This document shows, piece after piece, positions 29,543 to 41,787 of a stretch of 64,000 nt of DNA. Source of the stretch: Gadus chalcogrammus (lineage: Eukaryota; Chordata; Actinopteri; Gadiformes; Gadidae). The position numbers and the translations under genes were made by a program. The stretch is from the NCBI RefSeq assembly GCF_026213295.1, contig NC_079418.1, forward strand, positions 8,475,511 through 8,539,510, in the 5' to 3' direction. Each line of letters begins with the position of its first letter. Position 1 is the first letter of the stretch. A model generated the notes under the pieces. That model did no database searches and was not told the DNA's origin. It was given only the letters and a program-made list of their open reading frames with translations.

Positions 29543-30850
29543 ATGGCGTTGCTACATAACATGTCAGACGAATGCATTAAGAGCGAACTGGATCTCTTCT
29601 CCCTGCCGATGACGCAGACTTCGATAGAAAAAAGTACATATATTGAAATACCCCCGCTATCGGCACTAACAGATGGTGGACCCATAGAGTTCTTTGTATC
29701 GGCCAGTAGCGAAGACTATATAGATCTAAACAATACGTATTTACACCTGAGGATCAAGATTACTAATCCTGATGGAACAGACTTGGCTCCGGCGGCACCC
29801 GTGGGACTGATTAACTATCCAGGATGCACGTTATTCTCCCAAGTAGATATTACTCTGGGTGATAGGCTTATCACCCAGTCGTCAAACACCTATCCGTACA
29901 GAGGCATAATAGAATGCCTGCTAAACTATGGAAACGGAACATTAGACACCCAATTTGGCTGTGGTCTATTCCAGAAAGACACACACGGCCATATGGACGA
30001 GATTCTTCCTGGAGGTCTCAATCTAGGCTTAACGACAAGGAGTGAATATACAGGGTGAAGTCGTATAGTGGAGCTGATATCCCCTATACACGTCGATATG
30101 TTTTTTCAGGAGAAACTGTTGATTAACGGAGTTGATCTCCGCATGAGATTCATTAGAGCAAAAAATGATTTCTGTCTCATGTCCGATGGTGCTGCGGAAT
30201 ACCGTGTCTCTATAGTGTCTGCAAATGTTTTCAATAAAAAGGTATCGGTAGCACCAGGCGTCAAGCTGGCACATGCCCGTGCGTTAAATCAAGCTAACGT
30301 TAAATACCCTGTTGATAGGGTATGTCTAAAGAATGTATCCATCGCTGCGGGCAGCCGTATATGCACACAGGATAATCTATTTCTAGGACAAATACCCAAG
30401 ATGGTTATTATAGGTTTTGTGAATAACCAAGCATTCACAGGGAGCTATGCCAGGAATCCTTTCAGATTCCAGCATTTCGGCATTGAGTTCTTATCCCTAT
30501 ACTGTGACGGTCAAGCATATCCCTCTAAACCCTTTCAGCCTGACTTTAGAAATGGCCTCTATACCCGAGAATATTTCCAGCTCATTCAGGCTACAGGTCG
30601 TCAGCTCAAAGATAGAGAAATAGCCATTAATCATAAGGAATTCGGGGACGGGTATGCATTATTTTGTTTCAACCTTGAGGCGGACGAGGGTTGTGGACAA
30701 CATGTATCGCTAGTCAGAACAGGGAATGTGAGGCTAGAGGCACGATTCAGAGCAGCATTGGCTACAACGGTCAATTTGATATGTTATGCAGTTTATGATT
30801 CTGTTATAGAAATATCAAATAGACGGCAGGTGCTGTTGGACTATTACTGA
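29543..30850 (+). pseudogene. Polinton major capsid protein (hexon-like) with internal stop
   Basis: One frame of 435 codons plus stop starts MALLHNMSDECIKSELDLF and carries a single in-frame TGA at 30056-30058 (after SEYTG). Reading continues in the same frame for another ~260 residues. IEIPPLSALTDGGPIEFFV, YIDLNNTYLHLRIKI and ISNRRQVLLDYY are typical of the double-jelly-roll major capsid protein of Polintons and adintoviruses, which forms the capsid facets. The TGA is a single-base change away from CGA, so it is probably a point mutation after integration. The rest looks well preserved, with no frameshift. Confidence 0.85.
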
Positions 30851-30865
30851 AAAAGGTGGTGCGAT

Positions 30866-31387
30866 ATGAATACTATAGAGCTAACAGCAGTGTGTCAGAA
30901 AATGGCACACACAGCATATTTTCTTGGTGCGTTACCGTGTAATCACTTACCCCGGGAAATTCATCAGAGGCCTGCAATGATGGTGGTCAACACCGAACCT
31001 TCACATATGGCCGGTGCACATTGGCTAGCTATTTATATTACGGATGAGAGACAGGGCTACTTTTTCGACTCCTACGGCAACCCTCCCTCATACTCTGAGT
31101 TTCCTGAGACCATACAGCGTTTTCTCGATCAGCACTGTATAGATGTTGTTCATTCTACACAACAGGTCCAGGATCCGTCAAGTACAGCATGTGGGCATCA
31201 TTGTGTTTTTTTCTTGTTTAATATGCAAAAAGGGGTATCCTATCAAAAGTTTTTGAAAATGTATGGGGATAATTTACCCCGTAATGATGAAAAGGTTTAT
31301 GACTTTGTTAACCGTGTACAACCTAATGTCTGTAATGAACATGATATGATGTGTGTGCAGTCATGTGTATGCGGATGTAACATGTAA
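30866..31387 (+). CDS. Polinton adenain-like cysteine protease
   Basis: An intact 173-residue ORF, 15 nt after the capsid stop. His52 (GAHWLAIYI), Asp68 (GYFFDSYG), Gln102 (QQVQDP) and Cys109 (STACGHHCVFF) fit the C5/adenain catalytic arrangement His-Asp/Glu-Gln-Cys. The enzyme matures virion proteins in adenoviruses, and its relatives are standard Polinton genes. Its C-terminus has extra cysteines (CNEHDMMCVQSCVCGCNM). It is the last rightward gene and a poly(A) signal follows at 31432. Confidence 0.93.
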   Translation: MNTIELTAVCQKMAHTAYFLGALPCNHLPREIHQRPAMMVVNTEPSHMAGAHWLAIYITDERQGYFFDSYGNPPSYSEFPETIQRFLDQHCIDVVHSTQQVQDPSSTACGHHCVFFLFNMQKGVSYQKFLKMYGDNLPRNDEKVYDFVNRVQPNVCNEHDMMCVQSCVCGCNM

Positions 31388-31431
31388 CATGTGTTGTTGT
31401 GGTTGTTGTCATGGTTGTTTTCTGTATTGAT

Positions 31432-31437
31432 AATAAA
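31432..31437 (+). terminator. Poly(A) signal after the rightward virion genes
   Basis: AATAAA about 45 bp after the protease stop, in the short gap between convergent blocks. Confidence 0.7.
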
Positions 31438-31477
31438 AATACAATAATTTGATTACATTTTAGTCGTACTGTTTTCT

Positions 31478-31483
31478 TTTATT
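31478..31483 (-). terminator. Poly(A) signal for the leftward block
   Basis: AATAAA on the minus strand, about 35 bp beyond the stop of the 31518-32288 gene. Back-to-back signals in a 130-bp gap show compact convergent transcription. Confidence 0.7.
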
Positions 31484-31517
31484 TTTTACGGATAACACAT
31501 ACATTTAGATACATAAT

Positions 31518-32288
31518 TTAAAATGGTAACCACTCGGCCATATGCATTCCAGGGGAAGTAATAGATGACAATGGCTGCTTGCGTTTCCTCCTTTTATCAG
31601 ATGAGACAGGGACGGAGACTATCGCATTGTCGTCCATAGTGACGGGACTATGCTTATACATGTTTACAGTTTGTCTGAGCTGTTTATTAGGGATAGACGA
31701 TAGTGGTATATTATTACTGGCTAAAGATTTCAGAAACACATTCCATCCCTGTGGTCTGACAGATTCGACAACATGGTAAGGGGCGGTAACATTCTTTAAC
31801 AAATCAAACATATGGGACCCCTTAATAGTTTCGCCTTGTAATATGATCTCCCCCTTGTCTGTCCATGAAACATTTTTAGATTTCTTTAAAGAGTCCAGGA
31901 TATGTCTGGTATTGCTCTTGCTTCTGACGGGTATATGTTTCATTATATCCTTATAAATATGATCGCCGGTGCCATCATCGTCATCAACACTATGCTGTGC
32001 CGCCATAGGCGTATGAACTGGGTCCCCCTCAGCAAGTGACAGAGTTAATTCTCCATGTTCGCGCTGCCCTTGCTTTACCATGGATAGATAACGCTGCAGG
32101 ACAGTACCGTACCTGGCCGCTTTTTCATATAGGTCTGTATCGGGAGTGTTCAACACCATCGCAATGGCCTTATCCAGCTCATTTTCAGCAGTCTGTCTAA
32201 CAGAATCCCTGGGTTGGGTATGCTTTAAGGCATCGAGTTGATGTTGAGGAACTAGATACATCTTGTGCGTATGATCCATTATAATCAC
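31518..32288 (-). CDS. Conserved Polinton protein of unknown role
   Basis: A 256-residue intact ORF (MIIMDHTHKMYLVPQHQLDAL...). The N-terminal part is helical and polar, there is an acidic linker (SVDDDDGTGD), and the C-terminal part has KNVSWTDKGEIILQGETIKG followed by GSHMFDLLKNV. That last block recurs in a protein found beside the ATPase in many Polintons, whose function is not established. The tail is basic (SSDKRRKRKQPL) and could bind nucleic acid or localise to the nucleus. Its start overlaps the preceding gene's stop by 4 nt. Confidence 0.65.
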   Translation of the reverse strand: MIIMDHTHKMYLVPQHQLDALKHTQPRDSVRQTAENELDKAIAMVLNTPDTDLYEKAARYGTVLQRYLSMVKQGQREHGELTLSLAEGDPVHTPMAAQHSVDDDDGTGDHIYKDIMKHIPVRSKSNTRHILDSLKKSKNVSWTDKGEIILQGETIKGSHMFDLLKNVTAPYHVVESVRPQGWNVFLKSLASNNIPLSSIPNKQLRQTVNMYKHSPVTMDDNAIVSVPVSSDKRRKRKQPLSSITSPGMHMAEWLPF

Positions 32289-32617
32289 CCTCCTCTTGAG
32301 AACAGGCTTGTAAACAACGGTATGGCCACAGACAGCAGGAGTAGAAGAAATCCACCAGTCTGATTGATTAGTCTTTTCTTTCTAGATATTAGTACATTTT
32401 TATTGGCGAGTATTCTGAGGTCCTTCTTTCGTCTAATCAATTTCGTATGCTGGCGTGGAGTCAGAGGTATTTTGCCTTGTAAAATGTTCAAGGCTATTTC
32501 ACACAGCGAGTTGATAAAGTCGGCGTTGGCTGTCCTGAGGATAACTTTACGTTGGGCCTGAGGGGCGCTATATAGTTGCTTAAGACGCTCACGATTTCTA
32601 CTTATACGTGAGGACAT
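32285..32617 (-). CDS. Small Polinton protein with basic body and C-terminal membrane segment
   Basis: A 110-residue intact ORF. The N-terminus is basic (SSRISRNRERLKQLYSAP). KIPLTPRQHTKLIRRKKDLRIL is a recognisable block of a small protein conserved in Polintons and related mid-sized eukaryotic DNA viruses. The C-terminus (GGFLLLLLSVAIPLFTSLF) is one hydrophobic segment. It overlaps both neighbours, consistent with a single leftward mRNA. Role unknown. Confidence 0.6.
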   Translation of the reverse strand: MSSRISRNRERLKQLYSAPQAQRKVILRTANADFINSLCEIALNILQGKIPLTPRQHTKLIRRKKDLRILANKNVLISRKKRLINQTGGFLLLLLSVAIPLFTSLFSRGG

Positions 32618-33292
32618 GGTCTTTTGGGCTAATCACTTTGGCTCTCTGAGTGTATACAACATGCCGGTCTGACAATATATCTGTTCTAAGTCTCATGTTG
32701 TCTGGGGTCATGGCTTTAAAGTCTACAAGCAGATAGCCGTAAGGCATGTCGGTAGCATCGTTAAAGGCTTCTAGAAAATATTTTGTCTTGCATGGAAACA
32801 TCTGTTTGGCTATCAACATAATTTGTCACGAGGGTTCTTAAACAAAACTATGTAATTGGTATTTAGACTAATTGTACGGCTGGTTTTACCCTGCATAAAT
32901 AAATTCTGGACCAGATACATACAACTGAGATTACGATGGTGTACATATTTGGTAAAAACGTACTGAACCTCTATATTATTGCATGCATCGTTCATCAAGT
33001 CGTCAATAATGAGCAGATTTCTAGTATGGACTGGTAAGATTGCATCATCACATAGAGATTTGGGGATCCCTTCTACAAAGTGAATGTTCCTTAGTTTAAG
33101 CAAATCATTATATATGGGTTGCCAGCATGAATAAACATATACTATATTCTCAATCTTTTCTGAGAATAACCGATCCATATTTTCAATGACTGTTTTGACA
33201 AAGTAGGTTTTGCCGCTGTTTGAAGGTCCCGATACTACCATGCTGAACGGGTGTTGAAGTCTAGGGTCGAACGTAGTGTGTACAACAGCCAT
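32598..33292 (-). pseudogene. Polinton genome-packaging ATPase (FtsK/HerA type), frameshifted
   Basis: The first 159 codons (33292-32813) carry Walker A GPSNSGKTYFVK near residues 22-33 and Walker B NLLIIDDL near residues 92-99. The frame then ends after NPRDKLC. The next frame immediately supplies the missing C-terminal part (QMFPCKTKYFLEAFNDATDM...) to 32598. Together the parts have the ~230 residues usual for this family, so a 1-2 nt indel near 32820 broke the gene. The enzyme pumps DNA into the capsid and is a core Polinton gene. Confidence 0.88.
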
Positions 33293-33373
33293 CTCTGCGG
33301 TCTGTGTGCATCCCCTCTGATGGACGGATGTATTGTGACCATAGAACCGTGAAACATTTGACAGTTAACATTC

Positions 33374-33379
33374 TTTATT
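33374..33379 (-). terminator. Poly(A) signal downstream of the polymerase
   Basis: AATAAA on the minus strand in the 425-bp gap between polymerase and ATPase. The same gap (33480-33717) has three direct copies of 'acatggatcat(t/g)tgaaaa'. No ORF is supported there. Confidence 0.5.
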
Positions 33380-33717
33380 AACACCGACATGATTATTAGC
33401 ACAGTCATTCATCATTAATACATGATGCATAAAAAAGTATATACAGATACAATATGAATACCCCCCAAAATACAGAAATGATTAAAATAAAAAAGATGAA
33501 AGAAGAGAACATGGATCATTTGAAAACAATAAAAAAAACAAAATAGTTAATAGCATGATTATAGTATAGTATGATTTGATTCTCTTCACACAATATGCAT
33601 ACCCCCTCAAAAATATAAAATGAATAAAAACATGGATCATTTGAAAACGATATGTAAAAAGAAGAAGAAGAAAAAACATGGATCATGTGAAAAAGTGAAA
33701 AACAATAAACAAAATGG

Positions 33718-36700
33718 TTAATAACCGTAAGGAAGCGTGGTGTAGTCGGGGAAGACCCTGCGTTTGTTGTAAACCACCCTAAGCCGTTTAACTACAGTAG
33801 CGTTTTTAAGCAGAAACCTAGTCTTATCTCGCTGGATGGTATCTACTGTGGTGGTGATGTCGAGGGTTTGAGGCCGATGGTTGACAAAATCATCCAATAG
33901 ACATTTCAGGGTCTGCTGGGTGACCACTTTAGCATTTGCTGCATTTAAAGTCACCCCTTTGCTTTTGACGACAGACTTGTGGTGACGGGTGTGGTATGCA
34001 TAGCTTTTAGGACCTGTTGAGACATATTCGCTAATGTAATCCTCCTGTTTGATACCATACAGATCACCATCATTTATCTTGTCGGTCAAGTCGCCCAGAT
34101 AAGGGCCTAAAGGGGGTACCCAATCACCCTCCTTAGAAACAAAAATGATGCTGTCTGTGTCACAATAGAGGACACGTTCCTGTAGTTTGTCTAGAAGATC
34201 GTAGAGCATGAGCCTGGCATGGGCGGTAGTCACAGCCCCCACAATCACGTTGACATCCCGCGCCCTTGCGAGACGTGCATCTACGTGTTTCCATTGTACA
34301 AGGGCAACATCATCAGAGATAAAGCAAAAGTGACTAATGTGATAGCTATCGCTAAACATGAGCTGAGTGAACCTTTCAGGTTCAGAAATTAGCTCACAAG
34401 TGGGTAGGTCTGGGCGTAGTGAAAAGCGACCCCACAGACTGTTTAGAATCAACTTGTTGCAATTACGCATGGCCTTATTCACACACATGTTTTCGTGATC
34501 CAGCTGTATGCCTTCCTTTGCCAGGTAGTTTTGCACATACACCTGCTGTTTCTCCGCAGTATCCACTGTGCTGGGGTATCCTGAAGCCTCCTGTTTACAC
34601 TTGAGAAACGTTTTGACATACCCTTTAAACAGAGTCTTTGACAGTTTGGGGTAGTGCCACACCTCATGCATCTGGATTAACACGTAACCCATTTCAACTG
34701 CTTTTTGTAGCTCAAAAGTCACCCAGGTGCCTGTCAGAGCCCGTTCATCGTTGCAGTGATGACACGCGTCTGTCTGATTGAGCTCAGTGGCACATGTGCC
34801 ACAGAGGGGGAACATCAGCTTCCCATGACACCTGTAAGGGAGCACAGGATGGTAAAGACCTCTGGTGGTAAAGACCATCAAATGCAACACAGTGCATTTG
34901 ATGATGCCGAAATACCCATCCAAAGGACCAAAATCCCTGAAAATGATCTGGGGGTGCCCTACAGGATAAGGACAGCGAGCCTGTACTGTGGGGTAGAGAG
35001 AGGTAAAGTCATAGTAGCGTATTTTCTCACCGGGCTCGGCCTTGTGATACATTTTGATGGCATTGGTGCGACCCCCATAGAGAGAGTCGCGAGGATCAAT
35101 CCTAGGTTGTATCTTCAGAGTAGCCAAGAATGCCTGCACTGCAGCATTGGTCTTTTTCAGACGGTTCCACTCACACTCCCACATGACCACGACTCTTAAA
35201 CCATGATCTCTTTTGAGAGCCTTGACTTTGAGGTGAAACTGCAACCACAATTCGCCATAGGTCTTCTTGAGGACAGGGTTCTGGTGCCCAGCATTGTAAC
35301 AATGTTCACACCCATGATAAAAGCATCCTGCAAATTCATAGGCTGTGTTTATAGACGGGGCATGTCCGTCTAGGAAGAATGGTCCATATTTAGCCTCTCC
35401 ATGGTTGAGAGCATGCCGAATCTCCAGGTTATTGGAGTGGGATAGATATTCAAGCCACTGGATGGATGCACATGAGAACGACTTTTGCTTTTTCCGATAG
35501 ACCCCCTCGTAGGTCAATGCCAGGACGTTTTTCTTCAAGAACGACTTTTTGAAGGTGGCCATGCACGCCGAAGCCAGAGTGGCATAGGCCAAGGGGTCTA
35601 TAGTGGCACACTCTATGAAATTTTCCCTGTAGATCCCACACGCCGTGTACAGGATCCTCGCATCGTTGACACAGTAGCGACGCAGCTGTTTCTGAAAGTC
35701 ACATTTTTTGCGTCGTACAGATCTGTACCAAATAGCGAAATCTGTCTTTTGATCGCTAGTCATGGAATCATAGCCATAATATGAGATCTCAGGGTAGGCA
35801 CCGACATAAGACTCGTTGGCCCGTGTGTTGAATTTATGAGGAAAATTACCTTTTACCATATCATCAAAATCCAGCGCCGCCGGTGCATTAGCCAATCGCA
35901 TGGGCAAAAAGCTAAATGAGTCGACCCATCTCTGATGGTAGGCGTCATCACGCATCAAAATGACTCTGCTACCCTTCATGACTAAAATGGGTTTAATACC
36001 CTGCTTGGTCATGTAATCCAGGACGATATAGTTATCAAAGCCCGACGCATTGTGTGCAACAAATGTATACAACGTATACTCCCCTGTTCTGTAGCGTTTC
36101 ACAAACTCTCTTACACAATCTAGACCGGTAGCATACCATTCTGCGCCTTCAGACGTAATAGCAGCCACACAGTTTGCTTCGTGACGACCATCATGCATGC
36201 GCGTTTCGAAATCATAGTATATGTATTTATTAGGCGGAGCGTCGTCATCATCGTCATCCGATGGACCCCCGCGACCACCCCTGCGTTTCTTTTTCTTTTT
36301 CTTGTCGTACGGCTGGATATAGCAATCATGTATTCCATCCTCGGGCATCGGCTCCCCACAGTTACGACACTTTGCCTCGCTGCATACATGACCATTATCG
36401 TCACCCTCCCCCTCCTCCTCCCCCTCCTCCCCCTCCCCCTCCCCCACCCCCTTCTTCTTCTTCTTCGGTATGATATACTGTCTGCAACAACGATCGCAGT
36501 ATTTGAGCTTTTCACAAGGTATCATGTCATGTTTGGCAGAATGCTTCTTGTGTGTGTTGTAGCAGACCTGCAAGCGGCATATACGACTGCAGTCCTTGCA
36601 CTTTATCGTACGACCTGCTAGTCTATCGCACACTGTCAGACACACATTGCAATGGATCGGGCAGTTGTGGAATAGAATTCCCTCATGGGCCTTGTAACAA

Positions 36701-38480
36701 TATTCACACACATATCCCGTACCAAAGAATGCCGTTCTGTTCTCTATGCAATGATAATGGTTATCATGGAGGTACAACCATACTGTTTTAGGATGTTGGG
36801 CCGTATGTGTCTGGAACATCTCCAGCTTCTTGAATGCATCATTATGATGAAATATCAGGATTTTAACATCTAGATGTCTCTCAAATTTGGAAACATCCGA
36901 GAAACCCACAGAGTGGTCTGGACCAAACCCTAGATCACTGTGTAATTTGCGAGCCGCCTCCAAATTAGTCTCTTCGGACACTGTGCCAGCCCCGGTTACC
37001 CCCTCATGCAGAAAATGTGTCATGCATAGTGAGAAACACAAATTGTCATGAGTATTACTCGGGGTGTAGAGACTTAGCTTCTTCTTGTATATGATTTCAT
37101 CATAGGGAATGTTTTTTAACTTCAAACGTACCCCACCCCGTTTGTTGTGGACCCCTGTGACCACCAACTCTAGCACGTCATCCGTCAGACCTGTGTCGTT
37201 ACTCTGTATGACTTGGCTAATATGGTCCATAAACAAATCCGCATTGTAATCGTCACCCGATACGAGCACAGCCTGTACATCAGAGGCCAATGAAGGGCCT
37301 CTCAGCACCACGTTTAAGACACTACCATCGGCTGCACTTTGTGAGCAGCTCGTTATGACACCCGACAGCCTCTCCCTGATCAAATCAGGGACCTCCTGTA
37401 AATTTGCAAGGGATATACTTCTCAGATCAATGGACTGTCTAACCTCAAAGCCGTTAAAATGGGGAAATAATCTAGTATGCAACTCGTCATTATCTTCCCC
37501 CGTTACAGCAGGCACCGGTGTACCATCATCATCATCAGCAGCACCACCATCACCGTCACCACAGCCATCACCCTCAACAACACCACCACCACCGCCACCC
37601 CCCACACCACCACCAACACCACCACCCCCCACACCAGCACCGCCACCACCGCCACCACCCCCCACACCACCACCACCGACCTGTATATTCGACTCTATAG
37701 GGACCCCTGCCGCAGCCGGGGGGTCCTGAAAACCCTCGCCAACCCCTTCATCACGTTGCGACCCATGCAATACATCGATCTGCGACGATATGCATAGACT
37801 CTCTTGTGCACTATCCAACCACCCGCCGACAGCGTTAAGTACATCTCGTGTGTTTGCCACCGCATACAACACGCCCCTTGTGTCTAAATCTCCTGTCGCC
37901 TCTAGCCCCTCCATGTCATCTAGGCCTGGCTCGTTCGAAACATTTATCTGTGCTGCCTGATATAGAGCATTAACCATACTATGCCCCCATGCATCCGCTG
38001 CAATTAACACACGCCTAGTTCTATCTATGCCAACACATATTTCCCGCATGTCTAAACAACCTTCTGCATACATACCCCCACCCAGGGCCGGCGATCGGCA
38101 TAGGCGAGCTAGGCGACCGCCTAGGGCGACAAATGCGTTGGGGGCGCCCTCTGGTGGCGCCCTTAATCAGTCAATTAAAATATACGACGCGAACGGAGAA
38201 GGGAGGGGGCGCGGGAGCAATCGCCAGGGCGGCCCGAAACCAACAACTTAAAGACCTGTCCGCCTAGGGCGCCGAAACGGCCAGCGCCGGCCCTGCCCCC
38301 ACCCCCCACATGTCCTACGGCCGACAAATGAGACGTATCGCCGGTTGCGTCATACCTCATTGCCATCTCTTCAAGTTCTAAATCCATAATGCTACCCCCA
38401 CTATCAGATCTACGCCGTCTCTTGGGATTGCCGTCTATAGATTTGAATTTCCTTTTTCTAGGGCTCATGGCGTTATGCAT
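33718..38480 (-). CDS. Polinton protein-primed DNA polymerase B, N-terminus split by a hAT MITE
   Basis: An open frame of 1,451 codons runs from 38073 to 33718. Exo I is YYDFETR near residue 620 and Exo II is VAHNASGFDNYIV near 672. Pol A is DFTSLYPT near 1021 and Pol C is YCDTDSI near 1303. The N-terminal half carries a Gly-rich linker (about 130-170), a DNLC...HYHC pair (about 342-437) and a Cys-rich region with KKKKK and acidic runs. The real N-terminus, starting at 38480 with a nuclear-localisation-like MSPRKRKFKS, lies beyond the MITE at 38083-38295; taking out the MITE and one 8-bp duplication (221 nt) leaves the two parts in the same frame. It replicates linear DNA from a protein primer. 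Confidence 0.93.
38083..38295. mobile_element. 213-bp hAT MITE inserted in the polymerase gene
   Basis: The ends CAGGGCCGGCG and CGCCGGCCCTG are inverted repeats. CCCCCACC is duplicated exactly at 38075-38082 and 38296-38303. Sub-terminal 'gcctagggcg' blocks also repeat. It interrupts the Gly-rich N-terminal part of the polymerase. Confidence 0.92.
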
Positions 38481-38513
38481 AGTGTACAGCTATAGTTTTT
38501 TTATGCCAATAGA

Positions 38514-38522
<9 letters not shown>

Positions 38523-38582
<60 letters not shown>
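38523..38582. repeat. (TA)n microsatellite
   Basis: About 60 bp of TA just upstream of the polymerase start, between two leftward genes, where the polymerase promoter would be expected. The tract itself could be an easily melted element or plain slippage. Confidence 0.95.
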
Positions 38583-38586
<4 letters not shown>

Positions 38587-38635
38587 TAATTAAAAAAAAA
38601 AACGTTAATTAGTCAGGTATTAAAAGAAAAAAAGT

Positions 38636-38641
38636 TTTATT
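38636..38641 (-). terminator. Poly(A) signal of the right-end gene
   Basis: AATAAA on the minus strand about 75 bp after the stop at 38715. Confidence 0.6.
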
Positions 38642-38714
38642 ACATGCAGTTTAAAACAAAAGATACCCTCTCCACGAAATAAAAGAAAAAACATTAAAAA
38701 AACAAAAACACAAA

Positions 38715-40480
38715 TCAAATAATAGCATTCATCGTAAGCTTTGCTAGTGTGTCATTCATCACAGACATCTCGGTACTCATTGCCCGATAGGCATTGACGT
38801 TAGCTTCGCTAGCAGATTGCATTAACCAGAATTTTCTAGCGGTTTTAGCAGCTCTTAACCCCTCTTGCGCGTTAATTCTCTCTATGCCCTGCGTGTTGAC
38901 ACACACAGCTGCCTCGGCATCCAAATGCTTACGCTGAAGGGCTTCGATAGCACGACCATTACCGGCCTCAGTGTTTGGGGATTCAGCAGTCATACGATCA
39001 CGCGCAATCTCGGCCCTGATAGCTATGAAGGACTGCTTCGTCTGCTCTTCGAGATCCTGATATCTACGGTCACCACGTTTACCAGCCAACACACCCAGTT
39101 TACTCTGACGATCAATGGTTATGGAGTTTACATCCACCGCCGCAGTTACCAAGGCTAATTGATCAGCAAATTCTTTACACCAGTTAACACTTTGCCCCCT
39201 CACAAGGTGTTCATCAACAGCAATTGCGGGGCCGGCTGGTAGCAGCGGCACCGCTACCTCATGAGCGCTGGGACTCACGATGCACGGGGGGTCGCGGCTA
39301 GGGTCTTGAATGGCGTGTAGGGATCCAGATGCAGGATCTGCAGGCTGGTGGTGTTGTACAGGCGCTGCACTGGTGGTAGCCCCTACGGATGTAGCTGGAG
39401 AGTCGATCCACTGAGCAGGAGTGAAGTCGATATGGTCCAGCAGCGATGAAGACCAGGACGAGAGGTCGTCAAGACCAGCCCAATCATCGGCGGTCAGCCC
39501 TGGTAGTGGCGCACACTGGGGATCTCATTGGGCTGTTTGTAATAGAAAAAAGAAAAGAAATCAGTATCAAGCCCATCATGATCATTACACTCTATAGAAT
39601 ATATACATACTTTTTTTTCATTAATTTCCTACCGTGTTGTATAGTCCCGTCCGGTTGCACTGTGACGGTCTCTGTAGGCGACGCAGACACATGCACCTCC
39701 ACGGCCCCGATCACGCGGTGTTTGGAATCAGACCATACAGCCCCATGTTGCGCGATTTGCGGGTTTATGACTGCATGGATAACCTGGTTAAAATTCTCCG
39801 GAGCTAAAACACTATGTGTGGCGTCCTTGCAAGCCTTTTTATAAGGAATTTGTGGTTGATCTATGACCAGCGGTGAGCAGGGTATAGCCAGCCCTATTCC
39901 CGCCGGTCTTTTCAAATTTTTCTTGGATAGTCGACTTGGTCCGGGGGTTCGCTGTTTCACAATGGCCGCGATAGGTACTAAACGTGGATCAAAAACAAAA
40001 TACAAAAGAATTTATGGGTTAGGCTTGGTTGTTTTAGATGCTAAATAAATATATAATTTATTTTGGTAATACACCTATAGATATACTAATAGCGGGCGTA
40101 TTAACAACTTACCAAAACTACCGCTTGTCACCACATTAGTCTGGTCGGCTAGAATAGGTCTTTGAATGTTGAGCCGAATATAATGCGAACCTGTTACACA
40201 TCGGGAAAACACAAATTTAATAGTTGTTCTACATGTATATACCATAACAACTAATAATAATAATGATAGAGAGAGTGTTATGGAACTATATATTACACAC
40301 TACTATAAAAACAAACAAACATACTTCCACGTGGACCCAGCTGCTGTTTCACGCTCTCACCACCGGCGCCGCGAATTGCTGTGAAGTAATCACTGCTTCA
40401 GTCAGATATAAACAGCTGATTCACATAGCCATAGTCATAATATATTCATAATACACACATATGAATACTTACAGACATAG
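38715..40480 (-). CDS. Probable spliced Polinton gene with acidic activation-like segment
   Basis: Four coding blocks with canonical GT-AG borders join in one phase: 40378-40325, 40190-40113, 39977-39633 and 39499-38715. A possible first exon ends at 40473 with donor GTAAGT. The product would exceed 400 residues. An early part is basic (GPSRLSKKNLKRP). After the third junction comes an acidic/aromatic stretch (DDWAGLDDLSSWSSSLLDHI) of transactivation-domain type, then a Pro/Ala-rich linker and a long helical C-terminus (EEQTKQSFIAIRAEIARDRM). The start codon is not settled and the last acceptor is weak. No family is recognised; a viral regulatory protein is a reasonable guess. Confidence 0.45.
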
Positions 40481-41702
<1,222 letters not shown>

Positions 41703-41787
41703 CGATCCACCTATCTACCGTGTCCCACCTCACACTCTCTATGGCCTCGTCTGTATGCCCACTTCCTCCATCAAGGGCTCACCCCCC

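Noticed and set aside
30068..30850. A separate second capsid gene starting at 30068
   Set aside because: It is in the same frame as 29543-30055 and starts with GTG right after the stop; one interrupted major capsid gene explains it better.
32598..32819. An independent 73-residue gene
   Set aside because: It continues the ATPase family sequence directly after the truncated first part, so it is the frameshifted C-terminus.
37355..37797. His/Thr/Pro-rich plus-strand ORFs
   Set aside because: Antisense of the glycine-rich linker in the polymerase.
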